This document shows, in pieces, positions 56,390 to 64,000 of a DNA stretch of 64,000 bases. A program made the position numbers and the translations under genes. The DNA lies in assembly GCA_963751355.1 (NCBI GenBank), contig CAVVVS010000055.1, positions 7,472 through 71,471 on the forward strand, in the 5' to 3' direction. Under the pieces are notes generated by a model. The model ran no database searches and was not told the DNA's origin. It worked only from the letters and a program-made list of their open reading frames with translations. This DNA is from CAVVVS01 sp963751355 (GTDB lineage: Bacteria; Bacteroidota; Ignavibacteria; Ignavibacteriales; Ignavibacteriaceae). Position 1 is the first letter of the stretch. Each line of letters starts with the position of its first letter.

Positions 56390-58813
56390 TCACTCATACT
56401 TCAGTGCCTTCGCAGGATTTGCAGTTGCGGCTCTTATTGCATGCGTACTGACCGTAAACAATGCAATCATCAAAGCAATTACACCCGAAAGCACAAATAT
56501 TCCGACTCCGATATTTACTCGATAAGCAAAATCGCTCAGCCAGTTGTTCATTACATAATAAGCAACCGGCCAGGCAATAATGTTGGAAATCAGCACCCAT
56601 TTGGTGAATTCTTTGGAGAGCAGGAAAACAATTTCCGTAACAGTTGCACCGAGCACTTTTCTGATCCCGATTTCTTTGGTCCGCTGCTCCGTAACAAATG
56701 CTGCAAGCCCCAGCAAACCCAAACACGCAATAAAAATAGCAAGAATCGAGAATATTGATGCTATTTTGCTGGTTACCTGTTCGGATGCATAAAGATGCGC
56801 CCAATCCCGGTCAAAAAAGTTATATTCAAAAGCTTCATTCCCAGCAAATTTTTTCCATGTATTATTTAAGAAAGATATAGTTTTTTGATAATTTCCTCCC
56901 GCAATTCGAACCGAAACGTATTTCCCCCATTGTCCTTTCAGAAACGGAAAAATAACAAGAGGTCGTATTTTTTGATGGAGTGACTGGAAATTAAAATCTT
57001 TTATTACTCCGATAATTTTATAATTAACATCTTCACCGGGTTTACTTCCAAACTGAACCAGTTGCTTTCCTATGGGATTTTTTAGTACAAATGCCTTCAC
57101 TGCGGCTTGATTAATAATAACCGCCATTGTATCCGAAGGATGGTCTTTAGAAAAGGCCCTTCCCCGGTCCAATTTAATTTGATATGTTTTAAGAAAATTA
57201 TAATCAGCAAAAAGCCGCCAGATGAGTTGACTATTTTGACTGGGCGTACCGGCAATTTTGTAAGTACCGCCGCCAAAATCCGATCCCGGGATTTGTGTAG
57301 AATTACTTACACTTATTACATTCTTATTATCGGACAAAGCATATTTAAAAGACTCAATTTGAGTCCCGATGTCGTCAGTTTTCTTTATAACAACAACTTT
57401 CTCTTTATTAAAACCTAAATTTTTATTCATTATATAATGCAGTTGATTGTATATCACCAGAGTTCCTATAAAAAGAATTATTGAAACGGAAAACTGGAAT
57501 ATAACCAGCCCGCTTCGCAGCAAGGAATTACGACTTCCTTTTCTTTTATCTTTTTTCAACACTTGCATCGGCATGAAGGATGATAAAAAGAATGCCGGAT
57601 AACTACCTGCAATTATTCCGACAACTACGGCAAAAATTATGAGAACTGGGATTGAATAAAGATGTGAAAAAATTCCAAGACTGATACTCTTTCCAGAAAT
57701 ATCATTAAACAATGGCAGCAAGCTTTCCACAATACCGACAGCCAGGAAGACAGAAATTATGCTCATAAAAATTGATTCAACTATAAATTGAGCTACTAAT
57801 TGAGTTTTATTTGAACCGAGAGTTTTCCTTATTCCCACTTCCATAGCTCTTCGTTCGGACCTTGCGGTAGAAAGATTCATGAAATTTATACATGCAATTA
57901 AAAGAATTGCTAAAGCAATTACCGAAAATATATATATATAACTTATATCACTGTTCGGTTCTAATTCCCCATCCAGATGCGAATGCAGATGTATTGATGT
58001 TAACGGCTGCAGCTTGTACTCATACCTGCTTCCATTCTCTAAGAATTTATCAAACGAAACACCGGTCGCCAATTTAACTTGAGGACCAATAATTTTTCTT
58101 ATATAAGCATTAAATTTCTTCTGAAATTTGTCCGGGTCAGTACCTTTGCGAAGCAGCAAATAAGTATAATAATTATTACTCAGCCAGAAGTGACTTTTAC
58201 TGTCCGAATACGTTGACAATGAGGCGAGAAAATCAAAGTGAAAATGAGAGTTTTGCGGAAATGCTTTCACAACTCCTGTTACAATATAATTCCTTTTTTG
58301 ATCGGCTTTTAGAATCTTTCCCATCGGATTCTCGGTACCGAAATATTTTTTAGCCATGGCTTCGGTTAGAACAACCTGGTTCGGTTGTGAAAGAGCGGTT
58401 TGGGGATTTCCTTCAATAAACTTAACCGTGAATACATCAAAAAATGTTGAATCCGCCCAGTAAAATTTTTCTTCGCTGAAAACTTTATCTTTATAACGAA
58501 GTAACGGATAACCGAAGTTTCTTATTCTGGTATAATTCAAAACTTCCGGAAAATTTTGTGTAAAAGCTTGTCCAAGCGGAGCACATGTATTTGCCAAATG
58601 TAATTTATGGTGGTTTATCTCCGCATTTAAATATACCCTATAAATTTGATCTGCATTTTTATTAAATCTATCGTAACTCAATTCGTCACGTACATACAAG
58701 GAAATAACTATACAGCATGCGAGTCCAACCGCGAGTCCGATAATATTTATCAGTGAAAAAGCTTTGTATTTTTTTAAATTTCTGATTGCAATTCTAAAAT
58801 AGTTCCTTATCAT
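56390..58813 (-). CDS. FtsX/MacB-type ABC transporter permease (paralogue 5)
   Basis: 807 residues from the ATG at 58813, where GGAG is correctly spaced; an ATG four codons earlier is in frame but overlaps that site. Start IRNYFRIAIRNLKKYKAFSL, helix 1 GLAVGLACCIVISLYV, first FtsX domain SERRAMEVGIRKTLGSNKTQ, second TEQRTKEIGIRKVLGATVTE, end ATANPAKALKYE. It lies upstream of the phosphatase gene, with a terminator between. Confidence 0.93.
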   Translation of the reverse strand: MIRNYFRIAIRNLKKYKAFSLINIIGLAVGLACCIVISLYVRDELSYDRFNKNADQIYRVYLNAEINHHKLHLANTCAPLGQAFTQNFPEVLNYTRIRNFGYPLLRYKDKVFSEEKFYWADSTFFDVFTVKFIEGNPQTALSQPNQVVLTEAMAKKYFGTENPMGKILKADQKRNYIVTGVVKAFPQNSHFHFDFLASLSTYSDSKSHFWLSNNYYTYLLLRKGTDPDKFQKKFNAYIRKIIGPQVKLATGVSFDKFLENGSRYEYKLQPLTSIHLHSHLDGELEPNSDISYIYIFSVIALAILLIACINFMNLSTARSERRAMEVGIRKTLGSNKTQLVAQFIVESIFMSIISVFLAVGIVESLLPLFNDISGKSISLGIFSHLYSIPVLIIFAVVVGIIAGSYPAFFLSSFMPMQVLKKDKRKGSRNSLLRSGLVIFQFSVSIILFIGTLVIYNQLHYIMNKNLGFNKEKVVVIKKTDDIGTQIESFKYALSDNKNVISVSNSTQIPGSDFGGGTYKIAGTPSQNSQLIWRLFADYNFLKTYQIKLDRGRAFSKDHPSDTMAVIINQAAVKAFVLKNPIGKQLVQFGSKPGEDVNYKIIGVIKDFNFQSLHQKIRPLVIFPFLKGQWGKYVSVRIAGGNYQKTISFLNNTWKKFAGNEAFEYNFFDRDWAHLYASEQVTSKIASIFSILAIFIACLGLLGLAAFVTEQRTKEIGIRKVLGATVTEIVFLLSKEFTKWVLISNIIAWPVAYYVMNNWLSDFAYRVNIGVGIFVLSGVIALMIALFTVSTHAIRAATANPAKALKYE

Positions 58814-58955
58814 AAGGATCTCCATAATTTAAATGGAACAAAATATATTCAATCATTACTTCATACTGCCCTAATATTTATTTGACTACCTAATAGTATA
58901 AATAGTTACAGAAAATGTTTTTTAAGATTACTCAGTGCCTTCTCAGTGGTCCACT

Positions 58956-58981
58956 GTGTAATTAAATATAGTTACACAGAT
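58956..58981. repeat. 8-bp palindrome CTGTGTAA/TTACACAG
   Basis: A perfect inverted repeat with a 10-base A/T loop, next to CTCAGTGCCTTCTCAGTGGTC. It resembles the CTCTGTG-rich repeat at 46737-46794 in composition and position, 3' of a permease gene. There is no U-run on either strand. Confidence 0.45.
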
Positions 58982-59048
58982 TTCAAGGATGCACAAAGAG
59001 CCGCGGAGTTTTAAAACCGATTACCTAATTCAAATCCTAATTTCTTTC

Positions 59049-61433
59049 CTATTCATATTTTAATGCTTTCACCGGATTCGCTGTTGCCGCTTTTATTGCT
59101 ATTATTCCGACCGTAAACAGAGTGACAATAAAAACTATTGAACCCGCAGTAAGAAACGTAAATATTCCCATCTCTATATGGTATGCATACGATCCCAGCC
59201 ACCCTTCCATAATAAACCAGGCCAGCGGCCATGCTATTATATTAGCCGTAAGAAGCCACTTGCCGAAACTGCCGGATAGAAGAGAAAGTATGTTGATGAC
59301 CGACGCTCCCAGCACTTTTCTTATACCTATCTCTTTAGTACGCTGTTCGGTCATAAATAATGCTAGACCGAATAAGCCCAGGATTGTTACGAATAAGGCA
59401 AGGAAAGTGAATACTCCGAAAATATCTGCAAGCCTAGCCTCCGAATTATAAAGATTATTATAGGTTTCATCCAGGAAATAATACTCAAAAGGATAGCCGG
59501 GATTAAATTTGTCCCAAGTTGTTTTTATATATTTTACAGTGCCAGATATTTCCGCCGGTTTAATCGAGATATAAATGACTCCGAATAAGTTCATTAAATC
59601 GCCGGAGAAATTGTCAGTAAGGTTGAATATCATCGGTTGGACAGGTTCTTTTAAGGATTTAAAATTAGCATCCTTCACAACCCCGACTATATAACCGTCC
59701 CTGCCGCCGGCCTTTAGATGAGTGCCTACGGGGTTTTTCAACTCCATCGCCTCGACCGCCATTTCATTCACAATAAAAGCGTTATTTAAATCTGAAGGAT
59801 ATTTTTTAGAGAAATCTCTTCCGTCAATAATTTTAAGGTTAAGTGTATTTATAAAATTATAATCCACCGCGTCAATCTCTGCGGAAATTCTTCTGTTCGG
59901 GTCTTTGCCTTCCCACCATAAAACGGTATGATTGATTCCTTCGGTAGTAATTGAATTTTTAATTCCGACATCCTTAATATTCTCTTGCCTCAGGAGCTCG
60001 TTTCTGAACGATTGATAGTGTTCCCCAACATTGGATTTAACCGGCAGACAAACGATATTATCTTTTTTAAAACCGAGCTTTTTGTTTCTCAGGAAATTCA
60101 GCTGATCGGAAATTGTAAGCGTAACGATTATTAAAATAACAGCCGATGTAAACTGGGTAATTACCAATCCTTTGCGGAATCCGCCCGTTCTTGAGCCTAT
60201 CCATTTACTTGTGAAGGCCTGCATCGGTCTGAAACCTGAGAAATAAACGGCAGGAAATATTCCGGCCAACAATCCGGTTATAACGATCATAAGTATGAAA
60301 AGTGCCAATTGTGAAAGATCGGTATAGGAAAGAGATAAATTTTTTCCTGAAAAACCGTTAAATACGGGAAGAGTTAACTCGACAATTATAACGGCTAAAA
60401 AGGCCGAGAGAAACGACATAAAAATACCTTCTCCCAGGATCTGTTTGAACAAACTGGTCCTATCGGCGCCTATAATTTTGAGCATACCGATACTTCGCGC
60501 ACGCGCAGATGTTTGAGCTGTCGAAAGATTAATAAAATTTATACAGCCGATAAATAATATTAAAAAAGCTATTATTGAGAAGAGATAAACGTAGCTCATA
60601 TCGCCCTGCTTAACAGTCGCTCCCGAAACTCCTGCATCAAGATATACATCCCTCAGCGGCTGCAGAATAATTCTTACTCCGTTCTTGGCGGCAAATTGAT
60701 TGTGCTGCATGTTTAATTCCACTAGCTTCTCTTGAACACGCTTCACGTCGCTGCTGGGAGTTAACTGCAGGTAAGTTTGATGTATTGCGTTGCCCCAGGT
60801 AAAACCGCCGGGAAAAAATTTTCTCAAATCCTCCAGCCGCGTGAATATATTGAAATTGAACTGGGAATTTTGAGGAATATCTTTAATAACTCCGGTCACG
60901 GTAACATCAAACCAATCATTGAAATTTAATCTCTTCCCTAAGGCATTCGTTGTACCGAAGTATTTCAGCGCAATGCTTTTCGTAATAACGACTCCGTTGT
61001 CCAGCGCAGTCTTAGGATTACCATGTATAAAAGGAAATGTAAACATCTTGAATAAGGAGGGATCAACCATATAATATTTATCTTCATAAAAAGCCGGCAT
61101 GTCAGATGATTTTCCCACGGCCTTTACAAGCATTTTCGGCCTCTTCAATATCCTGGCAGCGTTAACTACTTCCGGTATTACTTTTTTTGCTTCGGGAGCC
61201 AGGAGCCCGGGAGACGTTGCCCACCTATCAGGCGAACTTCCCCATTCATAAACTACTCGGTAGATATTGTTTCCGTTCTTTTGAAAATTATCGTAGCTCA
61301 GCTCATCCCTGACCCACAACAGGATCAGAATCGTGCACGCCATTCCGATGGCTAAACCGAAAATATTAATGAATGAAAATACCTTTTTGCGGACGAGATT
61401 TCTAAAGGCAATTCTAAAATAGTTTTTTAACAT
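59049..61433 (-). CDS. FtsX/MacB-type ABC transporter permease (paralogue 6)
   Basis: 794 residues from the ATG at 61433, preceded by GGAGAAATC; an upstream in-frame ATG would add 12 residues read through a repeat and is not used. Start LKNYFRIAFRNLVRKKVFSF, helix 1 GLAIGMACTILILLWV, first FtsX domain SARARSIGMLKIIGADRTSL, where the usual VGIRKxxGA is altered, second TEQRTKEIGIRKVLGASVIN, end ATANPVKALKYE. The altered first motif suggests faster divergence here. Confidence 0.92.
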   Translation of the reverse strand: MLKNYFRIAFRNLVRKKVFSFINIFGLAIGMACTILILLWVRDELSYDNFQKNGNNIYRVVYEWGSSPDRWATSPGLLAPEAKKVIPEVVNAARILKRPKMLVKAVGKSSDMPAFYEDKYYMVDPSLFKMFTFPFIHGNPKTALDNGVVITKSIALKYFGTTNALGKRLNFNDWFDVTVTGVIKDIPQNSQFNFNIFTRLEDLRKFFPGGFTWGNAIHQTYLQLTPSSDVKRVQEKLVELNMQHNQFAAKNGVRIILQPLRDVYLDAGVSGATVKQGDMSYVYLFSIIAFLILFIGCINFINLSTAQTSARARSIGMLKIIGADRTSLFKQILGEGIFMSFLSAFLAVIIVELTLPVFNGFSGKNLSLSYTDLSQLALFILMIVITGLLAGIFPAVYFSGFRPMQAFTSKWIGSRTGGFRKGLVITQFTSAVILIIVTLTISDQLNFLRNKKLGFKKDNIVCLPVKSNVGEHYQSFRNELLRQENIKDVGIKNSITTEGINHTVLWWEGKDPNRRISAEIDAVDYNFINTLNLKIIDGRDFSKKYPSDLNNAFIVNEMAVEAMELKNPVGTHLKAGGRDGYIVGVVKDANFKSLKEPVQPMIFNLTDNFSGDLMNLFGVIYISIKPAEISGTVKYIKTTWDKFNPGYPFEYYFLDETYNNLYNSEARLADIFGVFTFLALFVTILGLFGLALFMTEQRTKEIGIRKVLGASVINILSLLSGSFGKWLLTANIIAWPLAWFIMEGWLGSYAYHIEMGIFTFLTAGSIVFIVTLFTVGIIAIKAATANPVKALKYE

Positions 61434-61440
61434 GATTTCT

Positions 61441-61555
61441 CCGTATTTATCGCTTAGCGCAAAGGGCATAGCGAAATGATTATAGTTATCTTTAAAAAAG
61501 AACGATAAATTTAGCTAAATATAAAATGCGCTTCGCACTGAGCGCTTTGTGTTTC
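61441..61555. repeat. G/C-rich palindromic patches around the permease spacer
   Basis: The spacer between paralogues 6 and 7 has CGCTTAGCGCAAAGGGCATA at its left side and GCGCTTCGCACTGAGCGCTT at its right, both rich in AGCGC palindromes and quite unlike the A/T-rich surroundings. Comparable patches stand near 44289-44320 and 49632, always beside permease genes. They look like REP-type repeats. Confidence 0.45.
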
Positions 61556-63961
61556 TTACTCATACCTCAAACTCTTAACCGGATTTGCGGTTGCGGCTTT
61601 TATTGCCTGAAAGCTAATAGTAACAAATGCAATCAGGAAAGCTATTCCGCCGGCTAAAGCAAAAACCCACCAGCTTATTTCTATTCTATATGCAAAGTTT
61701 TGTAACCATTTGTTTATAAAGTAATATGCAACTGGAACAGCAATAACATTTGCAAAAATTACCCACTTCAAAAATTCCTTTGACAGTAAAACCAAGAGGG
61801 ATTTAATAGAAGCACCAAGAACTTTTCTAACTCCGATTTCTTTCGTTCTCTGTATTGTCATTAACGATGACAAGCCGATCAAACCGAGGCAAGAAATGAA
61901 AATTGATAAGAATGTAAACAAGCTGAGTATTTCGGCAGTTTGAATATCTTTTTTGTACTGCCGATCAAAAAATTCGTCAAGGAAATTATATTCGAAAGGA
62001 TTACCGGGGAACATATTTGCGTAGAAGGTATTTATTGCTTCAACTTTCTTCGAAACATTTTTCGCATTAATATCAAAAATGAAATAATTGCCCCACGTTA
62101 CACAACTATATATTACCGGTTTTATTTCTTTATCAAGCGACTGCTGATGATAATCTTTTATTACACCAATTATATTTCCAATTTTTGCATCGTCATAAAC
62201 CAGAGGGACACCTATTGCTTTTTTCGGTGAATCAAAGCCGAGAATTTCTGCAGCGCTTTCGTTTATTATTACACCTCTTTTATCATCCTTTTTTTGATAT
62301 AATATTCCTTTTTCGCTTTCATAAAAATTTCTACCGGCAATCAAATCTATATTGAAGAAATTCAGATAGTTCTGAGCAATGTATACAAAATACATTTGCT
62401 TCCCCTGTTCCATGCCTTGTTTACTTTGTCTTACACCTCCGCTAACATCACCGTTCTCCATCCCGGGGATTATCGAAGAAAATGTTGCGGTGCTAATTAA
62501 AGAATGGTTTTTTAATTCATTTATAAATGCATCATAGGATGAAGATCTGTCATGCCCTTTTTCTATAAATCTTGGAACATTAAGAACAAGTTTTTGCTTT
62601 ACATCAAGTCCGAGATTTTTATTCATCATAAATGATAACTGTTGATTAAAAATTATTATTACAGCAATTAGTCCTATTGAAATTGCAAATTGAAAAATCA
62701 CAAGTCCTTTTCTAAGAAATATTCCTTTCGCAGAACTTTTAAAACTACCCTTCAAAACTGAAACAGGCGAATATGATGAAAGAATAAGAGCAGGATAAAT
62801 ACCGGCAATAAGCGGGCAAATCAAGATTAGAATAGATAATAATTCTATCAGTTCCGTACTTTTCCATACGGACAACATATTTGGTATATCGACAATCCTG
62901 CTCCAATACGGATATGTTATTTCGATTACAATAATTGAAAGAATAACAGCAATAAAATTAATTATAAATGATTCCATTAAAAACTGTTTAACCAGCATCC
63001 CATAACTGGCACCGGTAACTTTACGAATACCAACTTCTTTTGCTCTTTCCACAGAACGGGCAGTTGAAAGATTGATATAATTACTCCATGCAATTAAAAG
63101 AATTATAACTGCAAGCAACGAGAGGATATAAACTGTTTTCGCATTCCCGTTCTTTTCATTTTCAAATCTCAAATTTGAGTGTAAATGAATATAAGTTAAC
63201 GGCTGTAATAAATATGCACGGTCAAACCCGTTTTCTTTTCTATTATGTAATTTACTTGTGAGAGCCGGAAGTTTTGCTTCAATTACAGATTTTTTTGTTC
63301 CCGGTTTAACCAGAATATATGTGTTATTATTATTGCAATCCCAGCAAAATCTTTCGTTTAATTGTGTATTGAATGAAAGAAGAATATCGAATTTAATATG
63401 TGAGTTGGGCGGAACATCTTTGGTTATTCCCGTAATCTTGAAATCAGTTCCGCCTATTCGAATTATTTTACCCATTGCATTATTCTGACCAAAATATTTA
63501 TGGGCAATACTTTGTGTTAAAACAGCACTGTATTTATCGGATAATGCTTTCTCTGAATTACCTTCAATAAGTGGAAATGAAAACATTGTTAAAAAAGAAG
63601 AGTCCGCCCAGAATATTTTTTTTTCGTCATAGAAATGATTATTAGCAGACGCCAGCATTGATACTTTTCTTACTCTGGCAAAGTCAACAACTTCGGGTAT
63701 TTCTTCTTTTAGCGCCGGACCAAGTAAGGCTGTACAACCGGCACTGCTGTCTGTTCCGCTTTTATAATATCTTACATTTTCAAGGCGGTAAATATTATCG
63801 GCATTAACGTTAAACTTGTCGTAGCTTCTTTCGTAAGTAACGTATAAATAGATTATTGTACAGACTGCTACACCAAATGCCAACCCTAAAATGTTAATTA
63901 GCGAAAATGTTTTATTTCTGAACAAGTTTCTTACTGCTACTATCAAATAATTTTTTAACAT
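61556..63961 (-). CDS. FtsX/MacB-type ABC transporter permease (paralogue 7)
   Basis: 801 residues. LKNYLIVAVRNLFRNKTFSL and helix 1 (GLAFGVAVCTIIYLYV), first FtsX domain VERAKEVGIRKVTGASYGML, second IQRTKEIGVRKVLGASIKSL, end ATANPVKSLRYE. GGGGGAGTCAA is an excellent ribosome site before the ATG at 63961. It is 20 bp after the stop of another paralogue that continues beyond the window. Confidence 0.93.
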   Translation of the reverse strand: MLKNYLIVAVRNLFRNKTFSLINILGLAFGVAVCTIIYLYVTYERSYDKFNVNADNIYRLENVRYYKSGTDSSAGCTALLGPALKEEIPEVVDFARVRKVSMLASANNHFYDEKKIFWADSSFLTMFSFPLIEGNSEKALSDKYSAVLTQSIAHKYFGQNNAMGKIIRIGGTDFKITGITKDVPPNSHIKFDILLSFNTQLNERFCWDCNNNNTYILVKPGTKKSVIEAKLPALTSKLHNRKENGFDRAYLLQPLTYIHLHSNLRFENEKNGNAKTVYILSLLAVIILLIAWSNYINLSTARSVERAKEVGIRKVTGASYGMLVKQFLMESFIINFIAVILSIIVIEITYPYWSRIVDIPNMLSVWKSTELIELLSILILICPLIAGIYPALILSSYSPVSVLKGSFKSSAKGIFLRKGLVIFQFAISIGLIAVIIIFNQQLSFMMNKNLGLDVKQKLVLNVPRFIEKGHDRSSSYDAFINELKNHSLISTATFSSIIPGMENGDVSGGVRQSKQGMEQGKQMYFVYIAQNYLNFFNIDLIAGRNFYESEKGILYQKKDDKRGVIINESAAEILGFDSPKKAIGVPLVYDDAKIGNIIGVIKDYHQQSLDKEIKPVIYSCVTWGNYFIFDINAKNVSKKVEAINTFYANMFPGNPFEYNFLDEFFDRQYKKDIQTAEILSLFTFLSIFISCLGLIGLSSLMTIQRTKEIGVRKVLGASIKSLLVLLSKEFLKWVIFANVIAVPVAYYFINKWLQNFAYRIEISWWVFALAGGIAFLIAFVTISFQAIKAATANPVKSLRYE

Positions 63962-63980
63962 TTGACTCCCCCCATTAAAT

Positions 63981-64000
63981 TTATTCGTACTTCAGCGATT
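63981..64000 (-). CDS. C-terminal end of a further FtsX/MacB-type permease, cut by right edge
   Basis: The last six codons read SLKYE and a stop, on the minus strand, exactly the end signature of the paralogues in this array (SLRYE, ALKYE). With the strong ribosome site of the next gene directly after it, I take it as another member. Only 20 bp are in the window. Confidence 0.6.

Noticed and set aside
56394..56804. A 136-codon open frame on the same strand as paralogue 5, in another frame
   Set aside because: It lies within the final FtsX domain of paralogue 5, which is fully conserved; the translation is cysteine-rich noise typical of an alternate frame.
61434..61469. A 12-residue N-terminal extension of paralogue 6
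   Set aside because: It would be read through a palindromic repeat, and the next ATG has GGAG at the right distance and gives the family N-terminus.
1..64000. tRNA, rRNA or CRISPR arrays
   Set aside because: No clover-leaf-like G/C-rich stretch with a T-loop and no regularly spaced short direct repeats were seen in the gaps.

Overview
The window looks like a chromosomal stretch from an AT-rich, Gram-negative member of the Bacteroidota/Ignavibacteria lineage. The evidence is the Skp/OmpH chaperone and lipoprotein signals, a relic of the gliding/type IX secretion protein SprA, a DUF3098 protein, a GWxTD-domain protein, and a long row of MacB/FtsX-type permeases of about 800 residues. TTG start codons are frequent. 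No rRNA, tRNA or CRISPR array was seen. The lineage call is inference from gene content.

Region 1 (1-15.5 kb) is a Wzx/Wzy-type surface polysaccharide locus, mostly on the minus strand. Reading in the direction of transcription it has a Wzz-like chain-length protein, a Wzy-like polymerase, a Wzx flippase, a GT2, an FkbM methyltransferase, a GT4, a broken methyltransferase, a frameshifted GT4, a WbaP-type initiating sugar-phosphate transferase, a DPM1-like GT2 and a GT2 cut by the left edge. A GT9 with cysteine clusters and a triple-repeat lipoprotein lie on the plus strand. At least three genes here are decayed: a frameshift near 5655, an in-frame stop at 6331-6333 and a 3'-end relic at 3096-3170.

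Region 2 (15.8-17.5 kb) holds a complete IS982-family element with 11-bp inverted repeats and an apparent 6-bp target duplication, but a frameshifted transposase. It is followed by a terminator-bearing leader and a small unknown ORF.

Region 3 (17.7-32 kb) is mostly housekeeping. It holds DUF3098, an overlapping lone EutN/CcmL shell protein, DprA, a frameshifted methyltransferase, RarA, a DivIC/FtsB-like protein, Ddl, a class II aldolase overlapping a Gfo/Idh/MocA oxidoreductase, MetF, a penicillin acylase, YchF and a GWxTD protein.

Region 4 (32-44 kb) holds a secreted C1 peptidase, an RbsBAC-type sugar ABC importer, a DUF2975 plus YozG-like HTH pair, a LysE-type exporter, Skp/OmpH, an exported alpha/beta hydrolase, a multiply frameshifted lipoprotein matching the SprA module and a small unknown protein. 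Several 400-700 bp stretches have no convincing gene.

Region 5 (44.3-64 kb) is a same-strand array of six complete FtsX/MacB-type permease paralogues plus the tail of a seventh at the right edge. One membrane-bound SpoIIE/PP2C phosphatase interrupts it. No ATPase partner is visible. The most unusual points are this array, the lone EutN, the SprA-module lipoprotein relic and the attenuator-like leader at 16954-17040.
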